Shown here one piece after another: positions 10,505 through 22,846 of a stretch of DNA of 64,000 bases (position 1 is its first letter; the number at the start of each line of letters is the position of its first letter). The stretch spans positions 67,415-131,414 of the forward strand of contig NW_025064914.1 of assembly GCF_019112545.1 (NCBI RefSeq), given 5' to 3'. The translations under genes and the position numbers were made by a program. This DNA is from Guyanagaster necrorhizus (taxonomy: Eukaryota; Basidiomycota; Agaricomycetes; Agaricales; Physalacriaceae). Below the pieces are notes generated by a model, which was given only the letters and a program-made list of their open reading frames with translations, ran no database searches and was not told where the DNA came from.

Positions 10505-11203
10505 ATAATGTACGCATGAAATTGCATGTCCTTCTCATAATACTCGCACAATACACCGACGCTACTTATCTATTCCATACTAGATACAAATTGTATGTAC
10601 AGTGACTAGCTCGCATTCAAACAAATAATATCGCCATCAAGTCATGAAGCTACGTTGAAAAAAAAAAAAATCGGGCTTCACGATCCAAACCTTGGCCAAC
10701 ACAAGAAAAAAGTTATTTTGTTCTGTCGCCTTGGAGAGTAATTGGCAGAGATGCCGTGGGCGACATGAGGGCTTCTTTGAAACTTGACAATCTGCATCAG
10801 ACCAATATCACACCCTGATCAGACCCCACGTGTCCGAGGAGGGACAAGCAAGAAGAACCGCCTTACGTGCCCTCGATGCTGGATGAAATTACCTTTACAA
10901 AGATCCGGAACTAAGGCCAAGCATGGACATCCCGCCGCCGGGAGCTGGCAGCACTGAATGTGTATAGGTTCAGGCTTATGCACCGCATCACTGGCAGTGA
11001 AAAACTCAGGTCGCTCCATTATTTGAGTATCCCAAAATACTAGGACCTCCGAACGTCCAACAGGGATCGGACGACAAAGTTGGCAGTGACTGGTTTCCTT
11101 ACCCACCCACCCCACCCAAGCAGAGCCCAGCGGTGTGTGTCGTCCAAGTCATCGCCCCAGCCGTCGACCTAGTTACTGTATCTGATGGTCAGGAGCGTTT
11201 GGG
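10505..11203. other. Intergenic, no gene recognised
   Basis: Contains a short A-run near 10659 and a 98-codon minus-strand frame (11115-10819) that shows no family motif. The right end is the promoter of the Tyr-rich mini-protein. Confidence 0.4.
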
Positions 11204-11210
11204 TATAAAG
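11204..11210 (+). promoter_or_regulatory. TATA box of the Tyr/His-rich mini-protein
   Basis: TATAAAG, 82 bp before the ATG at 11292. Its position argues against the longer open frame starting at 11133 and supports 11292 as the start. Confidence 0.5.
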
Positions 11211-11291
11211 GGACCGTACCCTCGCCAGGGGATGATTTCTCCAATAGCCGGTCTATTCACCACTGCCCAGACGATCCACGAACACAAAGAA

Positions 11292-11546
11292 ATGATGCCC
11301 TACGTCAGCTCCTACGCGTACCCCGGTAGCAGCAGAAGCATATATCCGTCCTACGGCCGCAGCAGCTATGGAGTGCCCGTCCAGCATTACTACGGTACTC
11401 CCGTGTCATACGGCAGCCCGTATGGGTATTCGTCTTCCTACTATGGCTCGTCCTATGGGTCTACTACACCTATGGTCGTCCTGCCGTCAAGACGCCATCA
11501 TCATCGTAGCCACCGCCGTCACCACTCTAGGAGTTACTATTACTGA
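11292..11546 (+). CDS. Tyr/Ser/Gly-rich mini-protein with basic His-rich tail
   Basis: A single exon of 84 codons starting at the first of two adjacent ATGs. The protein is very rich in Tyr, Ser and Gly, with repeated SYG/YGS/SYY units, and ends in a basic histidine cluster (RRHHHRSHRRHHSRSYYY). No signal peptide or membrane segment is seen, and I do not recognise a family. Such composition is typical of low-complexity, phase-separating or structural proteins; that is inference. The TATA box 82 bp upstream supports expression. A spurious frame cannot be excluded, but the biased composition sustained to the stop argues for a real protein. Confidence 0.5.
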   Translation: MMPYVSSYAYPGSSRSIYPSYGRSSYGVPVQHYYGTPVSYGSPYGYSSSYYGSSYGSTTPMVVLPSRRHHHRSHRRHHSRSYYY

Positions 11547-12458
11547 GGATGATGCGGGATGTTATTAATACTGATGGGTTGTAATACGGTTTTGTTCTGC
11601 GATACGGATAATCCATTTTGTACGTGAGGAGGGTGTATGTTATGGATTTCCGCATCGATGGAATTCCCGGAATCATCCGGAAGTCTCCAGTCGCTTGAAG
11701 CCCTTTCTTCTCCTTTCTATCCATCTCTGTACTTTCTCTTACTCAGCCTAATGAACTTGTTATGACTCATGACTTCACGAAGCTTGTTGAACCTTCTAGT
11801 AACACCCATTTGTATATAAACGTAGCTACGAAACATGTACTAGGTATCAAATTCTTACTGCCTATCTTGAACCCTACACTTTGTGTGACCTCAAGCCACG
11901 GAAACTAAGCTTCGCGCTAGTCTGCTAACCTATTTCAGGATACCAGTAAGTTTACCTCGAGCTCGCTCGAACCTTTACTTCTCTCACGGATACCATCAAG
12001 CACGAGTCACGCTCACACTCTTATTCTCTTACTCCTCGTACCTCGACTACTAAACACTTGCTCTAATAATTAGCTACGGTATCCAACGTTTACAACAGTG
12101 TACCAACCCGAATGCATGGCTGAACCTTGGTACAGATGTATTCATTTATCTATCGCCTGGCCGTAATCTCTGCCAAAGGTACGAAAGACATGCGCGGCAT
12201 CCGCGACAAGGGTTTCATTCCATGAGATTAGTACTATGTTTTTCCATCCAAAGGTATAGGAAGGCTAAAGATATCCAAGATGGTCAAGATATTCCACGGG
12301 ATAGATGGATGGTGTGGGGGGGTGGGGGATAATGGTGAATGATTTAAGTCAGCTATGTATACTATTAGCGGTCGTCAATGTTAGGAATAAACACTTGAAA
12401 TGCACAACAATAAAAGGCGAAATAAGTCAAGTAACCCCGTGAGAAAAAAAAAGGGAAT
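11547..12458. other. Intergenic, no gene recognised
   Basis: About 0.9 kb between the mini-protein and the stop of the large membrane protein. A T/A-rich stretch and a short G-run (near 12320) are present; no coding or RNA gene was recognised. Confidence 0.4.
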
Positions 12459-15400
12459 CTACTCTACATGACCGTACCCTCCTATCCCGCTCGGATGAGG
12501 CCGGTCTACCATATGATGGATAGCGCCAACGGTGGAAACCGTCCGAATACTATCCTCCGTCGTTGAGCCTTCTATCGTCGCAGGCGCAGTGACGAACGAC
12601 GCAGCAGCGGTGCTGATATCCGGATGACTACTACTGGTCATCGACATGCTCAACGCACCCTCGCTATCCCGCGGTCTAGGCCTAAAAACGGATGGCGGCG
12701 ACAAAGAACTGGCGCTCATGTACGGTTGCTCCGTCGAAGTCCTACCAACGGATAGCTCCGACCGCGACTCGTGCATCACAATAGGTACGCTCGACCCGGA
12801 CCCAGGACCCTCATGCGACGACTCGCTCTCTGAGTCCCTCTCAATAACCGGGGACGGCTGTTGCCCACGAACGTACTCGTGTGAGGGTCCCTCTTCAAAC
12901 TCTTCTGCCTCCTGCTGCTGTTGCTGTTGTTGATACGCCCTCCGCTCTCTCATCTCCTGTCTCTGCCACGCCATTGGATGCCCAAACGTCCAATTCTCCC
13001 CCCCACTCCCACTCCCGGTCCCGCTCGTCGGGTCCGTCGAGCTCCCCGAGCGCGAATGCGTCGCCGAACCGGCGGGATCTTCCTCCAGACGGGCCATCGA
13101 CGAGTCCGCGCGGGAGCGCATAGCGCCTTGGACGAGTTCTAGGCTCGTCACACTGATGTTGTGGATCAGTGACTGGGTGCGCGAGCGGACGGCGGATAGG
13201 GAGCCCGCGCGGGAACGCGACGAGGAGGAGCCGCTTTGGGAGTTGGACCGGGAGATGGAGCCGGACCTGGAGCTGTTCCGGTGTGATGGGGTGCTTGGAC
13301 GAGCGCGGAGGGGTATGAACGACATGCGGGGGGAACTTGACCCGGATGGCTCGAGCGTCAGTAGACCGACGACGTCCTCGCTTTCTGCTGCTTCAGGGAG
13401 CTCAGGCTCCGGCTGATCCAGCGCATCGCCTTCCTCGATTCTTGAGTCATCCCCTCCTTCTAAGTCTGAGTAATTCGAGATCACGGGTGGTTGAGGTTCC
13501 CCGAAGGAGGGTGCGACGCTACTACTCGTTCTTGTCCTCGCTCTGGGGCGTCCTGATCTGGGGAAACTGATGGGGCTGCTAGGAGAAGAAGGGACAGGGG
13601 AAGAAGGGACGGTCCCAGCGCGACTCCGGTTGGGGTGCCTTGGTGGCATGGGAATCACGCTGCTGCCTTGCAAACTCCTGGGACTGGCAGCATCAGAACT
13701 GGTGCTGTAGTGCGATCGAGGAGAATGGGAGTCTGACGATTCAACATTGCCCGTCGACTGGGAGAGGCGCGAATGAATAGAATGCGCATTAGAATTGGTC
13801 GTCGATTGGGGTGGTGTACCGTGGGAACCAGAGGAGAGACTCGTTCCTCTTGCCGGCCTACGGAACTGGAAGGGATACCGCGACGACACCGGATGTCCCA
13901 AGCTTGACATTGAACCTGACCCGCGCCCTGAGGAACGCTTGTCACTGCCAACGACGCCCAGCTCTCTGTGGCCAATGTCTGCTTCTTCCTCTTCTTCCTC
14001 TTCCTCCTCTTCCTCTCCCTCCTCATCGGCATCATCATCACCACCCGTTGCACTCGTCTCTTTCTCTGTGGTCAACTTCTCCTCGCTCGGCAGGGACGGA
14101 GAAGGCGGGAACGGCACCTTCTCGTCATCCGACGACACCTGAGCGGCCTTCATCGTGAACGGATAGGGCAGCTCTCTCAGCGGACCCCCCGAGGTAGAGG
14201 GTTCCCCTACGATCTCCGGCGACGGCTCTCCTTTCGGCCCTCTGAAGAAGTCGTCGGTGAGAACACCTCTCCGTGATTGCGGCACTGTGCCGCCCAGACC
14301 AGCCGCAGCCATGATCTGGTCCATCCCCTCAAAAGGCTCCGGTGTATCTGCAAGCTCCTTCTGCCGAGGGGGTGTCGTGGTGAGACAGAAGTCATAGGCT
14401 TCTTGGATACGCGTTTTAGTGCACTCTCGCCAAGTCCAGGGGAGCGCATCAGCAGCGAGTGTTGGATTATCGCTGTAAACCGAAACCGTCTTCTCCGCAT
14501 CCTCTTCCTCCCATCGATCTCGTGGACCACAAAAGCCGGCACAGCCATGACCACTGACTGCCCACAGACCGATCCTAAGAAATGGAGAATGGAATCAGCC
14601 GATCGATTCGGATACGAAGGAAAAAATGTGCGCGATACCAGCTGAGGAACAGTACTAGAGTTCGCCACGCCGTCCACGCAGCGTTTGCAAGGAGGACCCC
14701 GCGTGCATAATCGGTCAAAGCTCCGTCACCGCGAAAAAAGGTACCGTCCCTGTTATCGATGCCTGCATCCGCAAGTGCGACCTCTCCAACGTCCGGCTCC
14801 CAAAACCCCAGGAGCAACGCGACAGAGATCGCTGCTCGAGGTAGGAGAAGGGCAACGGTCGGGAGATTTTGAGCATAGAACCAGAATGTCTCAGAAAGAC
14901 CGTCACGGATGCTGCCGAAGCTTCCGCGGAAGGCGGAATAGCGAAGGTAGTGGAGGAAGCAGAAGTTACGGAAGGATAGGATGGATACGAAGTTGAAGGC
15001 TGGGGATGAGAGGTATATGGGATATATAGAAGGGCGTTTGACGCGCCATCGCCGGACGAAAGAGTACAAGAGTTCGTATACAAGGAAGACGCCGGCGATT
15101 TGGAGAAACCAGCAGGTGATATAGGCAGCTGCGCCGAATGACCAGTTTTTTCCAGAGCCGGGGACGCCGGGTGCCTCTGGGTTAGGGTGTTTAGCCACCC
15201 TGCAAGAATATAATCAACATGCGAATGTGATTGAATGGAATAACTCACTGAATGATTATGAATACAGCGTTGAAGTCGAAGAATGTCTGAAGGAAAAGGT
15301 GGGCGAAGATGAATAGACGAAAGAGATAAAAGTAGATGCGAGCAATTGGGGAAGGGTTGCGAAGGAGGTCGATATTGAGGCCTCTTGAGCGAAATTTTGG

Positions 15401-15901
15401 CTGGAGCCCACGGGTGAGTAGATCGGTGGTGGAGAAGACGGTTGGTGATGGCGCAGCAGCACCAGTTGCGGTTGCCCGTGACCATACACGCGGATAATGG
15501 GACCCACTGCCTACTCGTGTATGATCGGTCGGCACACGTCTTTCCTTCTCACTGTCCACACCATATGCCGAATCCTGCAAGCTCACTATCCTCACGGACC
15601 GGGGCGTGGCCCTCCTCCCACCCAGGTACGAGGACGGCGGATGTTCACTCGGCCCTGCTTCTTGCACGGTAGTGACGTCCATGGTGGATGACCGAACTGT
15701 CGAGGCTGGTGCGGGGGGTGGGGGTCGCTGGGGAAGCCATGCTGGGTATCCCTCCGAGTCCATCCGGTGAGGGGAAGTGTTTTCTGAGTGGTCGTTGTCG
15801 CCACGGGTATCCGCAGGGGACGTCGAGGCTCCTGGGGACGAAGACGACGTCTCAGGCTGCTCCGGTGGTTGAATTCGTAATAGTCGTGAAAAGAATCGCA
15901 T
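12459..15901 (-). CDS. Large multi-pass membrane protein with long disordered tail
   Basis: Three exons: 15901-15249, 15199-14639 and 14574-12459 (1109 aa). Both junctions are phase 2 and preserve frame. Start chosen at MRFFSRLLRIQ; the frame is open to 16075, so a longer N-terminus is possible. Residues 1-150 are Pro/Ser-rich and polar. About five or six hydrophobic segments follow, including IYFYLFRLFIFAHLFLQTFF, ITCWFLQIAGVFLVYELL, FWFYAQNLPTVALLL, AAISVALLLGFW and TLVLFLSWIGLWAV, with basic loops between. The C-terminal 600 residues are Ser/Pro-rich and disordered, with a Glu run near 14000, many SRSGS-like units and a Gln run near 12920. I do not recognise the family. Confidence 0.7.
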
Positions 15902-18230
15902 CGGAAAGAGGTATAAGTCAGTAAAGATATCAACAAGGGGGAGGATGCGAACGAAAGAGGACGTAAAAAGCGTAGAGTTTCGTAGGTTTCGCGTGAGTTT
16001 TTTTTTTGTGGGATTTTTTTGGAGAATATTTTGGACGTCGCGTCTATCGAAGCGCGAACGCTGGACGTGGCTCAACCAGTGAAGGAGGAACGCGCGAGCC
16101 TCGTGCAGGGTGTGAAGACAGCCTCGTGTCCCTGGTGAACGTGAGGGAAAGAGACGAACCCAACAAAAGTCAGGGCAGGCATACGACGTTCCAGAAACGA
16201 ACCATCCGTTTACATATTCAGATAGCCGGCCGCTTACCGTAATTGGGCAATTTCAACAGCACCCACCAATCCGAATAGCCTCCGCTTACGGCTTACGGGC
16301 GCCGAGAGCCGAGAGCGACAGAAAAAGAGATGGAAGAACGGAAAATTGAGAGCTAGAAGCTCAATAAAAAAAGAAAAAGAATGGAATTGAGTATAACGAA
16401 TGAAAAGGAGCGTCAGCACTGCTCAACGCTGCTTGGGGTGGTGGTGGTGGTGGTGGTGGTGGTGGTTAAAAAGCAAGGCATAGAGCGCTCTGATTGTTCG
16501 GCGTTGCCATGAGTCCCCCGTGGGTTGATTCAAAGCAAAAGACAGCCTGAGAAGACCCTGAATCCATCTGGAAGCTCCTAGGTACAGTACGGAAAGGTAC
16601 AGTCGGTATTGAAGATACAAAATAGTTGGCAATGAAATACACAGTGAAACCCAGCAGGAGAATACCAGTGGGCGTCAGAATAAAGGATGATCCCCTTTCA
16701 TGGCCGATGGTCGTCGACAGGTTTTTTTTTTTTTCCCGGCCCTACGTGCGGAACCGGTGCCGTTTTATAGGCCCCGTGGTAGCTACGATACGATTTCAAC
16801 GGTTGAGCCCGAGGGAACATGGGACCCCTGCGGCGTGCGCCTGCATGCAGGCAGAGAAGTAGTAGGGTGCGTCAAGCACGTTGTCCATGTCAACACTTGG
16901 CCACACAGGTTTATACAGTAGGCAGATCCTATGGTGATGTGATCATCAGTGTCAACGAAAGAAGATCCCGGTCCAGAACTTTCGTTACGGGTCTACAGCA
17001 CATACGAAATCTCCAAAATATTCTGGTACATCGTAGTACATAGCCTATAGGCACGATCCTCAGTACCCTGAAATCCAATTGAAGGGAAAATCAAACCTGC
17101 AATTGTTTTTTCATATACTTTTTCGGTCCCGAGCTGTTGTGGGGAAGACAAGACATAAAGTCACTGCTTCTGGGCTGTTTCCCATCGCTCGGTTCTAGAT
17201 AGGAACCAGGAACCATGACGAGATGAAAATTGTGGAGGGCCATCAGATGACGCTTGATATATGCAGACCGAAATGCTTCCACGCTTTAGCCGAGTATGAT
17301 TTGGCAAATAGACGAAGTAATCGCCACCAAAGCTGGTAAAATGTTCATTTGTCTATAAAGATGACTTGCCGTCATGGTGCGGTACCATTGGAAGTCTGAA
17401 GTCTGCTTCGAAGAAAGACGATCAGTTGACGAGATGCTATACGCGTCGCGAGTTCCATGCTCAACTTGGTTTGCAAGGAGAGTGCGATTGAGAGTGCACG
17501 AGAATCAGTCATTAAGATATTCGTGCGTTCGTGTAGGAAAGCAAAAGTGCAGGGCAGGCAAAAAGAGGAGGGAGTAGCCGTCGTCGGTCGTCAAGACGCG
17601 TACCAGACGCGTCCAGCACGTGTTGATCATGCAATTGGCCGGCCCGATCTCCGAGTCGCCACTGCATTTTTCGTCGTGAATATGATACCGGGGGGCTATT
17701 TGCCGTGCACTCCAAGGAGGGGGGTGGCGTGGTTTCGATTGCATTCTCTCGTTCTTCTCGACTATATTTAACAGGCGGACGGTGCATGAGGATATGAGGA
17801 TGGCTATTAACAAGGGATGAGTGTGTAAACTTTTTCCGTTCTAATAGCGGCATAAAACGATACCATTTCAAAATAGACAGAAGAGGAGAGAAAGAGGTAA
17901 AGATAAGAGAGGAATGTGCAGCGATGACGATGATAATTGATGTAATAAGGACTGAAAAGCATGGCAGATATTACAGAGCGATAAAATTATACACAAAGGA
18001 TTGCCGAGTCTATGGTGGTGGTGGTAGTGTGGTGGTACCAGTCACTGGTCCCTGATGAAAGCCGCACAGGAGCTATTGGGAAACATGGTGCCAGATGTAA
18101 CTGTATGACATGAATCAAGGGAGACGGAGAGTAAGGGTGTCAATACAGTGCGTGTTCTAGTTTCGGACTGGATGGCATTGGGAGGGAAAAGGGGGACACG
18201 ATGGGGCCACGGCCTTGAAGGCAGAACGGC
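15902..18230. other. Long intergenic region with simple repeats
   Basis: About 2.3 kb with no recognisable gene on either strand. A GGT microsatellite lies at about 16436-16467; it creates a false polyhistidine frame on the minus strand. A T-run is at about 16721-16733. Overlapping short frames near 17374-17871 have no family features. Confidence 0.5.
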
Positions 18231-18632
18231 TTATTTTTTCGATACCAGTACGAAGGCAAATATCAACGCAATGAGCGTCACCAAAGAGGTCACGATGATT
18301 GCGATGAACGACCGCGCTACCGGATAATTCCCCCTTGTCAAGGCTTCTTGTATCGAAAAGTACCTCGTCATCCCTACGCCCAGTATCCCAAGCGACAGTA
18401 GCACGGCTGTGGCTCCCAGCGGGCGAGCATAGCGGTGAGTTGCATCGCTTGTCGGCGAAAAGGTGGTGACATTGGAAGTCGTGCTGGATGAGATGGAAAA
18501 TAGCTGGACGAGAGCGACGCCAGTAGAGGCGAGGACGAGAGAAGTTCGTACGTATGCAAGAAAAGTCCTCTCTGAGGCTAGATGGTCCCTTGCGACGGAA
18601 CCGTTGTTCTCCAGCGTTAGGCTGATACGCAT
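18231..18632 (-). CDS. DUF202 membrane protein, copy 1
   Basis: A single exon of 133 codons from the ATG at 18632 (the frame extends to 18644 only through a TTG). The DUF202 signature RDHLASERTFLAYVRTSL is followed by three hydrophobic segments (LVLASTGVALVQLFS, ATAVLLSLGILGVGM, FIAIIVTSLVTLIALIFAFVLV). DUF202 is related to the membrane domain of the vacuolar transporter chaperone family (VTC1-like), so a vacuolar or other endomembrane location is plausible; the function of stand-alone fungal DUF202 proteins is not established. It is a clear paralogue of the gene at 23173-23562, sharing a nearly identical first 45 residues. Confidence 0.88.
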   Translation of the reverse strand: MRISLTLENNGSVARDHLASERTFLAYVRTSLVLASTGVALVQLFSISSSTTSNVTTFSPTSDATHRYARPLGATAVLLSLGILGVGMTRYFSIQEALTRGNYPVARSFIAIIVTSLVTLIALIFAFVLVSKK

Positions 18633-19693
18633 GGTGCTGAGCAAAGGAGCAATTCCGAATACTAGTTCCGTTGTTGGCCGTATGCCTGAATTCCGAATCC
18701 TTCAGCGGCGTCGCGGCAGCATCGTCCAGGATAGTCTAGTCGGGCATTTCGTCGTCGTCGTGGATGTTGAGGTCGAAGAAAGCATATCAGTGACGTAATA
18801 GGAAATAGGTTTTTTTTTTAAATTCAGCATTTGATTAACCGCAACAAGTAAGCTAACTACTAAGACGCGGTGGAGGTACAGGGACTCAGGATCCTCTTTC
18901 CCTCTTGTTCCAGTCCCTCCGCTCTTCCTTCTGAGTTCCCAGGGTGTTTTAGCGAATAGGAAATAGGTGTGTCTGCGCTTTTCTCCTTTCGACCACCATC
19001 ATCACATGGCATATTCTCAACGGCTTCCTGCCCTAGATATCGACGTTAACGGACCCCGACCCCGGTCTCGGTCTGGAAGATGGATGGCGAGCATTATAAT
19101 AGTATGGTACGCTGCTGCTTTTTGCTGGGCGTGGACTTACAACTCGTCATTTTTAATGCTTATTTTACGTTTTAGCTGGTAACAAGCACCCTCGAGTACA
19201 GTATTCGACTCGTGAATCTACATCTGTTCAGTAATCAGCGGTTCAGCAATGGCCGCGGTCAATTTCGCTGTAGAACACGTAGAAACGGCTATCCATGGTG
19301 CATATCCAACCCCTCTTCCCCTTTCAATGATTTCACAATAAGTCTGATTTAATGAGCCTGATCCAGCTTGCTGGGCTTGACGATATCTTTTTATATTTTT
19401 CTGAGACATCTCCTCGCCGTTTTTTGTGACAGTATCGTTTACCGTATCGTTTTCACAGGTGCACTCTACCACCATGTACACAACGTGTATCGCCTGTGCG
19501 ACCGAATGCTTTGAATGTTCTGTACATTTTTTCCCAAATCAAGCTATCGAGGAACCGGAACGCTTCCTTAGGCGCGCTACGAAGCTTCGTTGTGGATCTT
19601 TCCGAAGGCAAAATAAGCGCCGCGCGTTCACACCAAATATAAGAACGCATAACAGGCTCCATCTTGACCCCCACCACCACCACCACCACCCAG
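18633..19693. other. Intergenic with a dispersed-repeat fragment
   Basis: Contains at about 19285-19413, on the minus strand, a diverged copy of the unit found in the inverted repeat at 916-2841 (core ATATCGTCAAGCCCAGCAAG, flanked by GTCTCAG and followed by ATTAAATCAG, then GAAATCATTGAA). A short CCA/CAC microsatellite (19671-19690) directly precedes the dynamin ATG. No gene recognised. Confidence 0.5.
19342..19413 (-). repeat. Dispersed-repeat unit related to the inverted-repeat arms
   Basis: Read on the minus strand, the segment matches the unit at about 1385-1450: GTCTCAG, a short A-rich gap, GATATCGTCAAGCCCAGCA, GATCAGGCTCATTAAATCAG. Similarity extends weakly to GAAATCATTGAA and CACCATGG, which are shared with the unit at about 1140-1262. 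Confidence 0.65.
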
Positions 19694-22497
19694 ATGTCGA
19701 ACTTTTTGAGACGAGCCACACGTCGGGGCACCACCAACGGGACCTCAAACTACGTTTCTACCTCAGCTTCCCCGCCTCCTGAGCTAGGTCCAGAGCAAGA
19801 TAGCACGACTGTGCCTATCAACCAGACGGACTACGCTCGTAGATGCAGAGATGTGATGGAGTTGTATCACGCTCTTCAGGAGCTAGGGTTCGTGTTCCCT
19901 ACGTCTTTCTGACATATGCCTACATACCCATTTGCGATACAGTGCGGATAGGCTGTTCCCAACATTGCCAAAGATCATCGTCATCGGAGGTCAATCTAGC
20001 ACGTCGTTTCTTGAATGTCGATACGGAAGTCATACTGATACACCTCTTTTAACAGCTGGCAAAAGCTCGCTCGTAGAAGCTGTTTCTGGGGTGCGCTTAT
20101 GCTTTTCACTTGCCGGCCACATCCCCTCATCATCATCTAGATCAATGTACCCAGAGACAGCGGCACTTGTACCAGGTAAATGCCTCTCAAGCATTTCTGG
20201 CGCGATCTCACTCCTTTGCAAGGTGTCCGATGGAATGTACAATGATCAGTTCAGCCTCGACCTGGTCATGCACGATCTACCTCAACTTCAAGCATGAGAT
20301 ATCTGAAAACCCACATGTTAGCCCGAACAGAGTGCGGTTTGGGCCCCTTATTACAAACAAGGATAGCGTCGAACTATGGATCCGGCGAGCACAAGCTGCG
20401 ATACTCTGCCCCCATCGTCCCAGGGAGGATTTTATCAACATGAGTATGGCCAGCCTTCGTAATCTTGCTACAGTCGACCTGGAAATGCTACCATTCTCAA
20501 ATGATATCGTCCAGGTGGAGTTGAGGGATCCGGACCTGACAGATCTGTCTTTCGTTGATCTACCTGGTAAGGCCTTCATATCTTTGCCTTTGTATGTTAA
20601 ATGTTGCTTTCTCAGGGATTATACACAATGCTGAAGAGGAAACAATCAAGCTCGTTCAGGATTTGGTAGTTTCCTACATCGAAGGATCGGATAATACGAT
20701 TGTTCTCATAACTATTCCAATGACTGGTGGGTCTTCTCCTCTAACACTGTGTGTATCCTTCTCATGCCTCCATCTACAAGATGACATCGAAATGCAAGCG
20801 GCGGTAAAACTTGCAAAGGAACGGGATCCCGGGGGTGATCGTACAATTGGTCTGAATATTCATTCTGCTATCTACATGGCCAGCCCTAATTGTTCTTACA
20901 GGAGTGTTGACCAAGCCAGACATGCTCACCGAAGGTGCCTCTGGTGCACGTCAGAAATGGACACAGATCATTCTTGGGCAAGATCAGAAACACAAGCTCA
21001 AACACGGCTACTATTGCGTTCTTCTCCCGGACGACGAACAGCGTAGGCGCAAGGTCTCTCGAGACAAATCCCAGGCACTGGCCAAGCAATATTTTGAGCG
21101 AACGACCCCTTGGAAAGAGTTCTCGAACCGCAGTCGGTTTGGCATAACGGCGCTTGTACATGATATCAGCCGACTTTTGGTTGGGCTTATTGAGAATTAG
21201 TATGTGCCCCACTACTTTCCGTACCTCGGCTCATCCCTGGTTCTGGAATAGTATACCGACCCTGAGAGAAGGCGTCGACGAACTCCTCACAAAGGATAGA
21301 GCAGAATACATCACCCTTCCTCTACCACCACTTACTGATGAGGCGTGGTCTCAGATCATGATGCTCATCAATAACTTCTGCCTTGATCTCAAAGCTACTT
21401 TCGAGGGACAGGGAGAACACAAGAAGCTCGTACAGTGCAACCGCTCTAGGTATAGGCAGTTCAAGCACGATATCCTCAAGACATGCCCCAACTTCCGACC
21501 CTTTGAGGATAAGGCCTATTATCGGGATCTGTGTATCGAGGATGAAGAGTTTCAGGGTAAGGACAAACCGTATGTTTACATGGCAACGTCCGAGTACGTG
21601 ATGGATATCAAGGACGTCAGAGAGGAGATTGTCAAGTGAGTGCTTGTCTCTCTGGGTTCTATTTTGCTGAGCTCGCCTTTGTAGCTGTACTGCATGGGAG
21701 CTTCCCGGTGAAGTTCCATTGGAAGCAACACGCGTACTCATTGAACGCTTTACGAAGGAGTGGTCCAATCCTTCCATGGAGTGTTTCGATGCTGTCTACG
21801 ATGCGTCGTCAACATACATTCAAGGGTTGGTTACGCAACGTTTCGGCCAGTTCAAGCCCCTGGAAAAGCATGTTAGGTTCGTTGTCTGTGTCTTTCCCGC
21901 TTATTCAAAAGCTTTATATGTCTGTCCAGTGCACTTGTGCGTGGTCAGATGGAGATCTGCAAAAGTGAAGCGCTCGTCATACTTGGCAAGGCTGTCAAAC
22001 TGGAGACGTCGCCCGTGTTCACTCAAGTACCACAATACTTGATGGAGCGCTCCAAGTGGTTTAGGCGGTTCCATAGGGTCTATACGAGTCCTAGTAGCTA
22101 TAGCTTGCATTACAATTTGAGGCCATCCCCGCCTCCTCCAGCTCTGGAGACGACAGAAGACGAGGAAGTCCTCCATGTGATGGCCAAGGTCCGAGCATAT
22201 TTTGAGTTGGCTTACAAGGTCTGCTGTGCTCTGTTCTCCCAGTCTTCTCTTGGCTGACCAACCATTATCTAGCGATTTATCGACAACATTCCGCTTACTA
22301 TCGAGCATGAGCTTCATCAGCCCCTTTTACCTCGCTTGTCGGAGAGTCTTATCAAGGATATGGGAGGGCCGGATGCTAGGGAGAGAGCGAGGGAACTGTT
22401 GAGAGAGGATCCGGTGATTGCGATGAGGAGGGATGTTTTGAAAGATCGAATCGAACGATTGGAGGAGATAAGGAGGAAGATCTATGCCTTTACATGA
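19694..22497 (+). CDS. Dynamin-superfamily GTPase (Mx/dynamin-like)
   Basis: Twelve exons close exactly: 19694-19887, 19943-19998, 20056-20090, 20141-20175, 20223-20566, 20616-20726, 20781-20849, 20902-21199, 21252-21635, 21685-21876, 21930-22218 and 22273-22497 (743 aa). G1 reads GGQSTGKSS across intron 2. The switch region (NVPRDSGTCTRCPMEC), the G3 motif DLPG and the G4 motif TKPD are present. The stalk region includes TAWELPGEVP, and the C-terminal 75 residues form a helical GED-like assembly domain. No PH or proline-rich domain is present, so it resembles Mx/soluble dynamin-like proteins that remodel membranes by GTP-driven assembly. Intron 2 has an unusual GC donor. Confidence 0.9.
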
Positions 22498-22846
22498 TGT
22501 CCTGTCTATATATCCATGTGCTTTGAGTACTTATAAAATGTAGTTCTATTTTCTCACAGTGCCATGCCTCTCACGAGCATTATTATTCCAGAGGACCGAC
22601 TTACTTTTGGCAATTGAGGCTTGAATGGGTAGGGTGTGAGCGTCGAAAATCAGTAGTGATGGTGAAGCACCAAGTGGCTCGGACATTCTGAGCTTAGTCA
22701 GCACCTTCCAAGTAGCTTCAGCCCGGATGGATTATCTCGGCGTCTGATTGTAAGCCCCATGTCCCTGGCCTCCATTCCCTCTTCCAAGCTTCATGTATTT
22801 GGCTATCTTTTGGAGTGGAATAAAAAGGCAGAAGTAGAAAAAGATA
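22498..22846. other. Intergenic between dynamin gene and tRNA
   Basis: About 350 bp holding the dynamin 3' region and the 3' flank of the minus-strand tRNA. No gene recognised. Confidence 0.4.
22832..22845 (-). terminator. Pol III T-run terminator of the tRNA
   Basis: On the minus strand the tRNA 3' end is followed by TATCTTTTTC; five consecutive T residues form a normal RNA polymerase III terminator. Confidence 0.6.

Noticed and set aside
13795..14276. Three overlapping plus-strand frames rich in Ser/Leu/Pro
   Set aside because: Antisense shadows of the Glu/Ser-rich tail of the large membrane protein.
16423..16632. Minus-strand frame with a polyhistidine run
   Set aside because: Product of the GGT microsatellite; no other protein-like feature.
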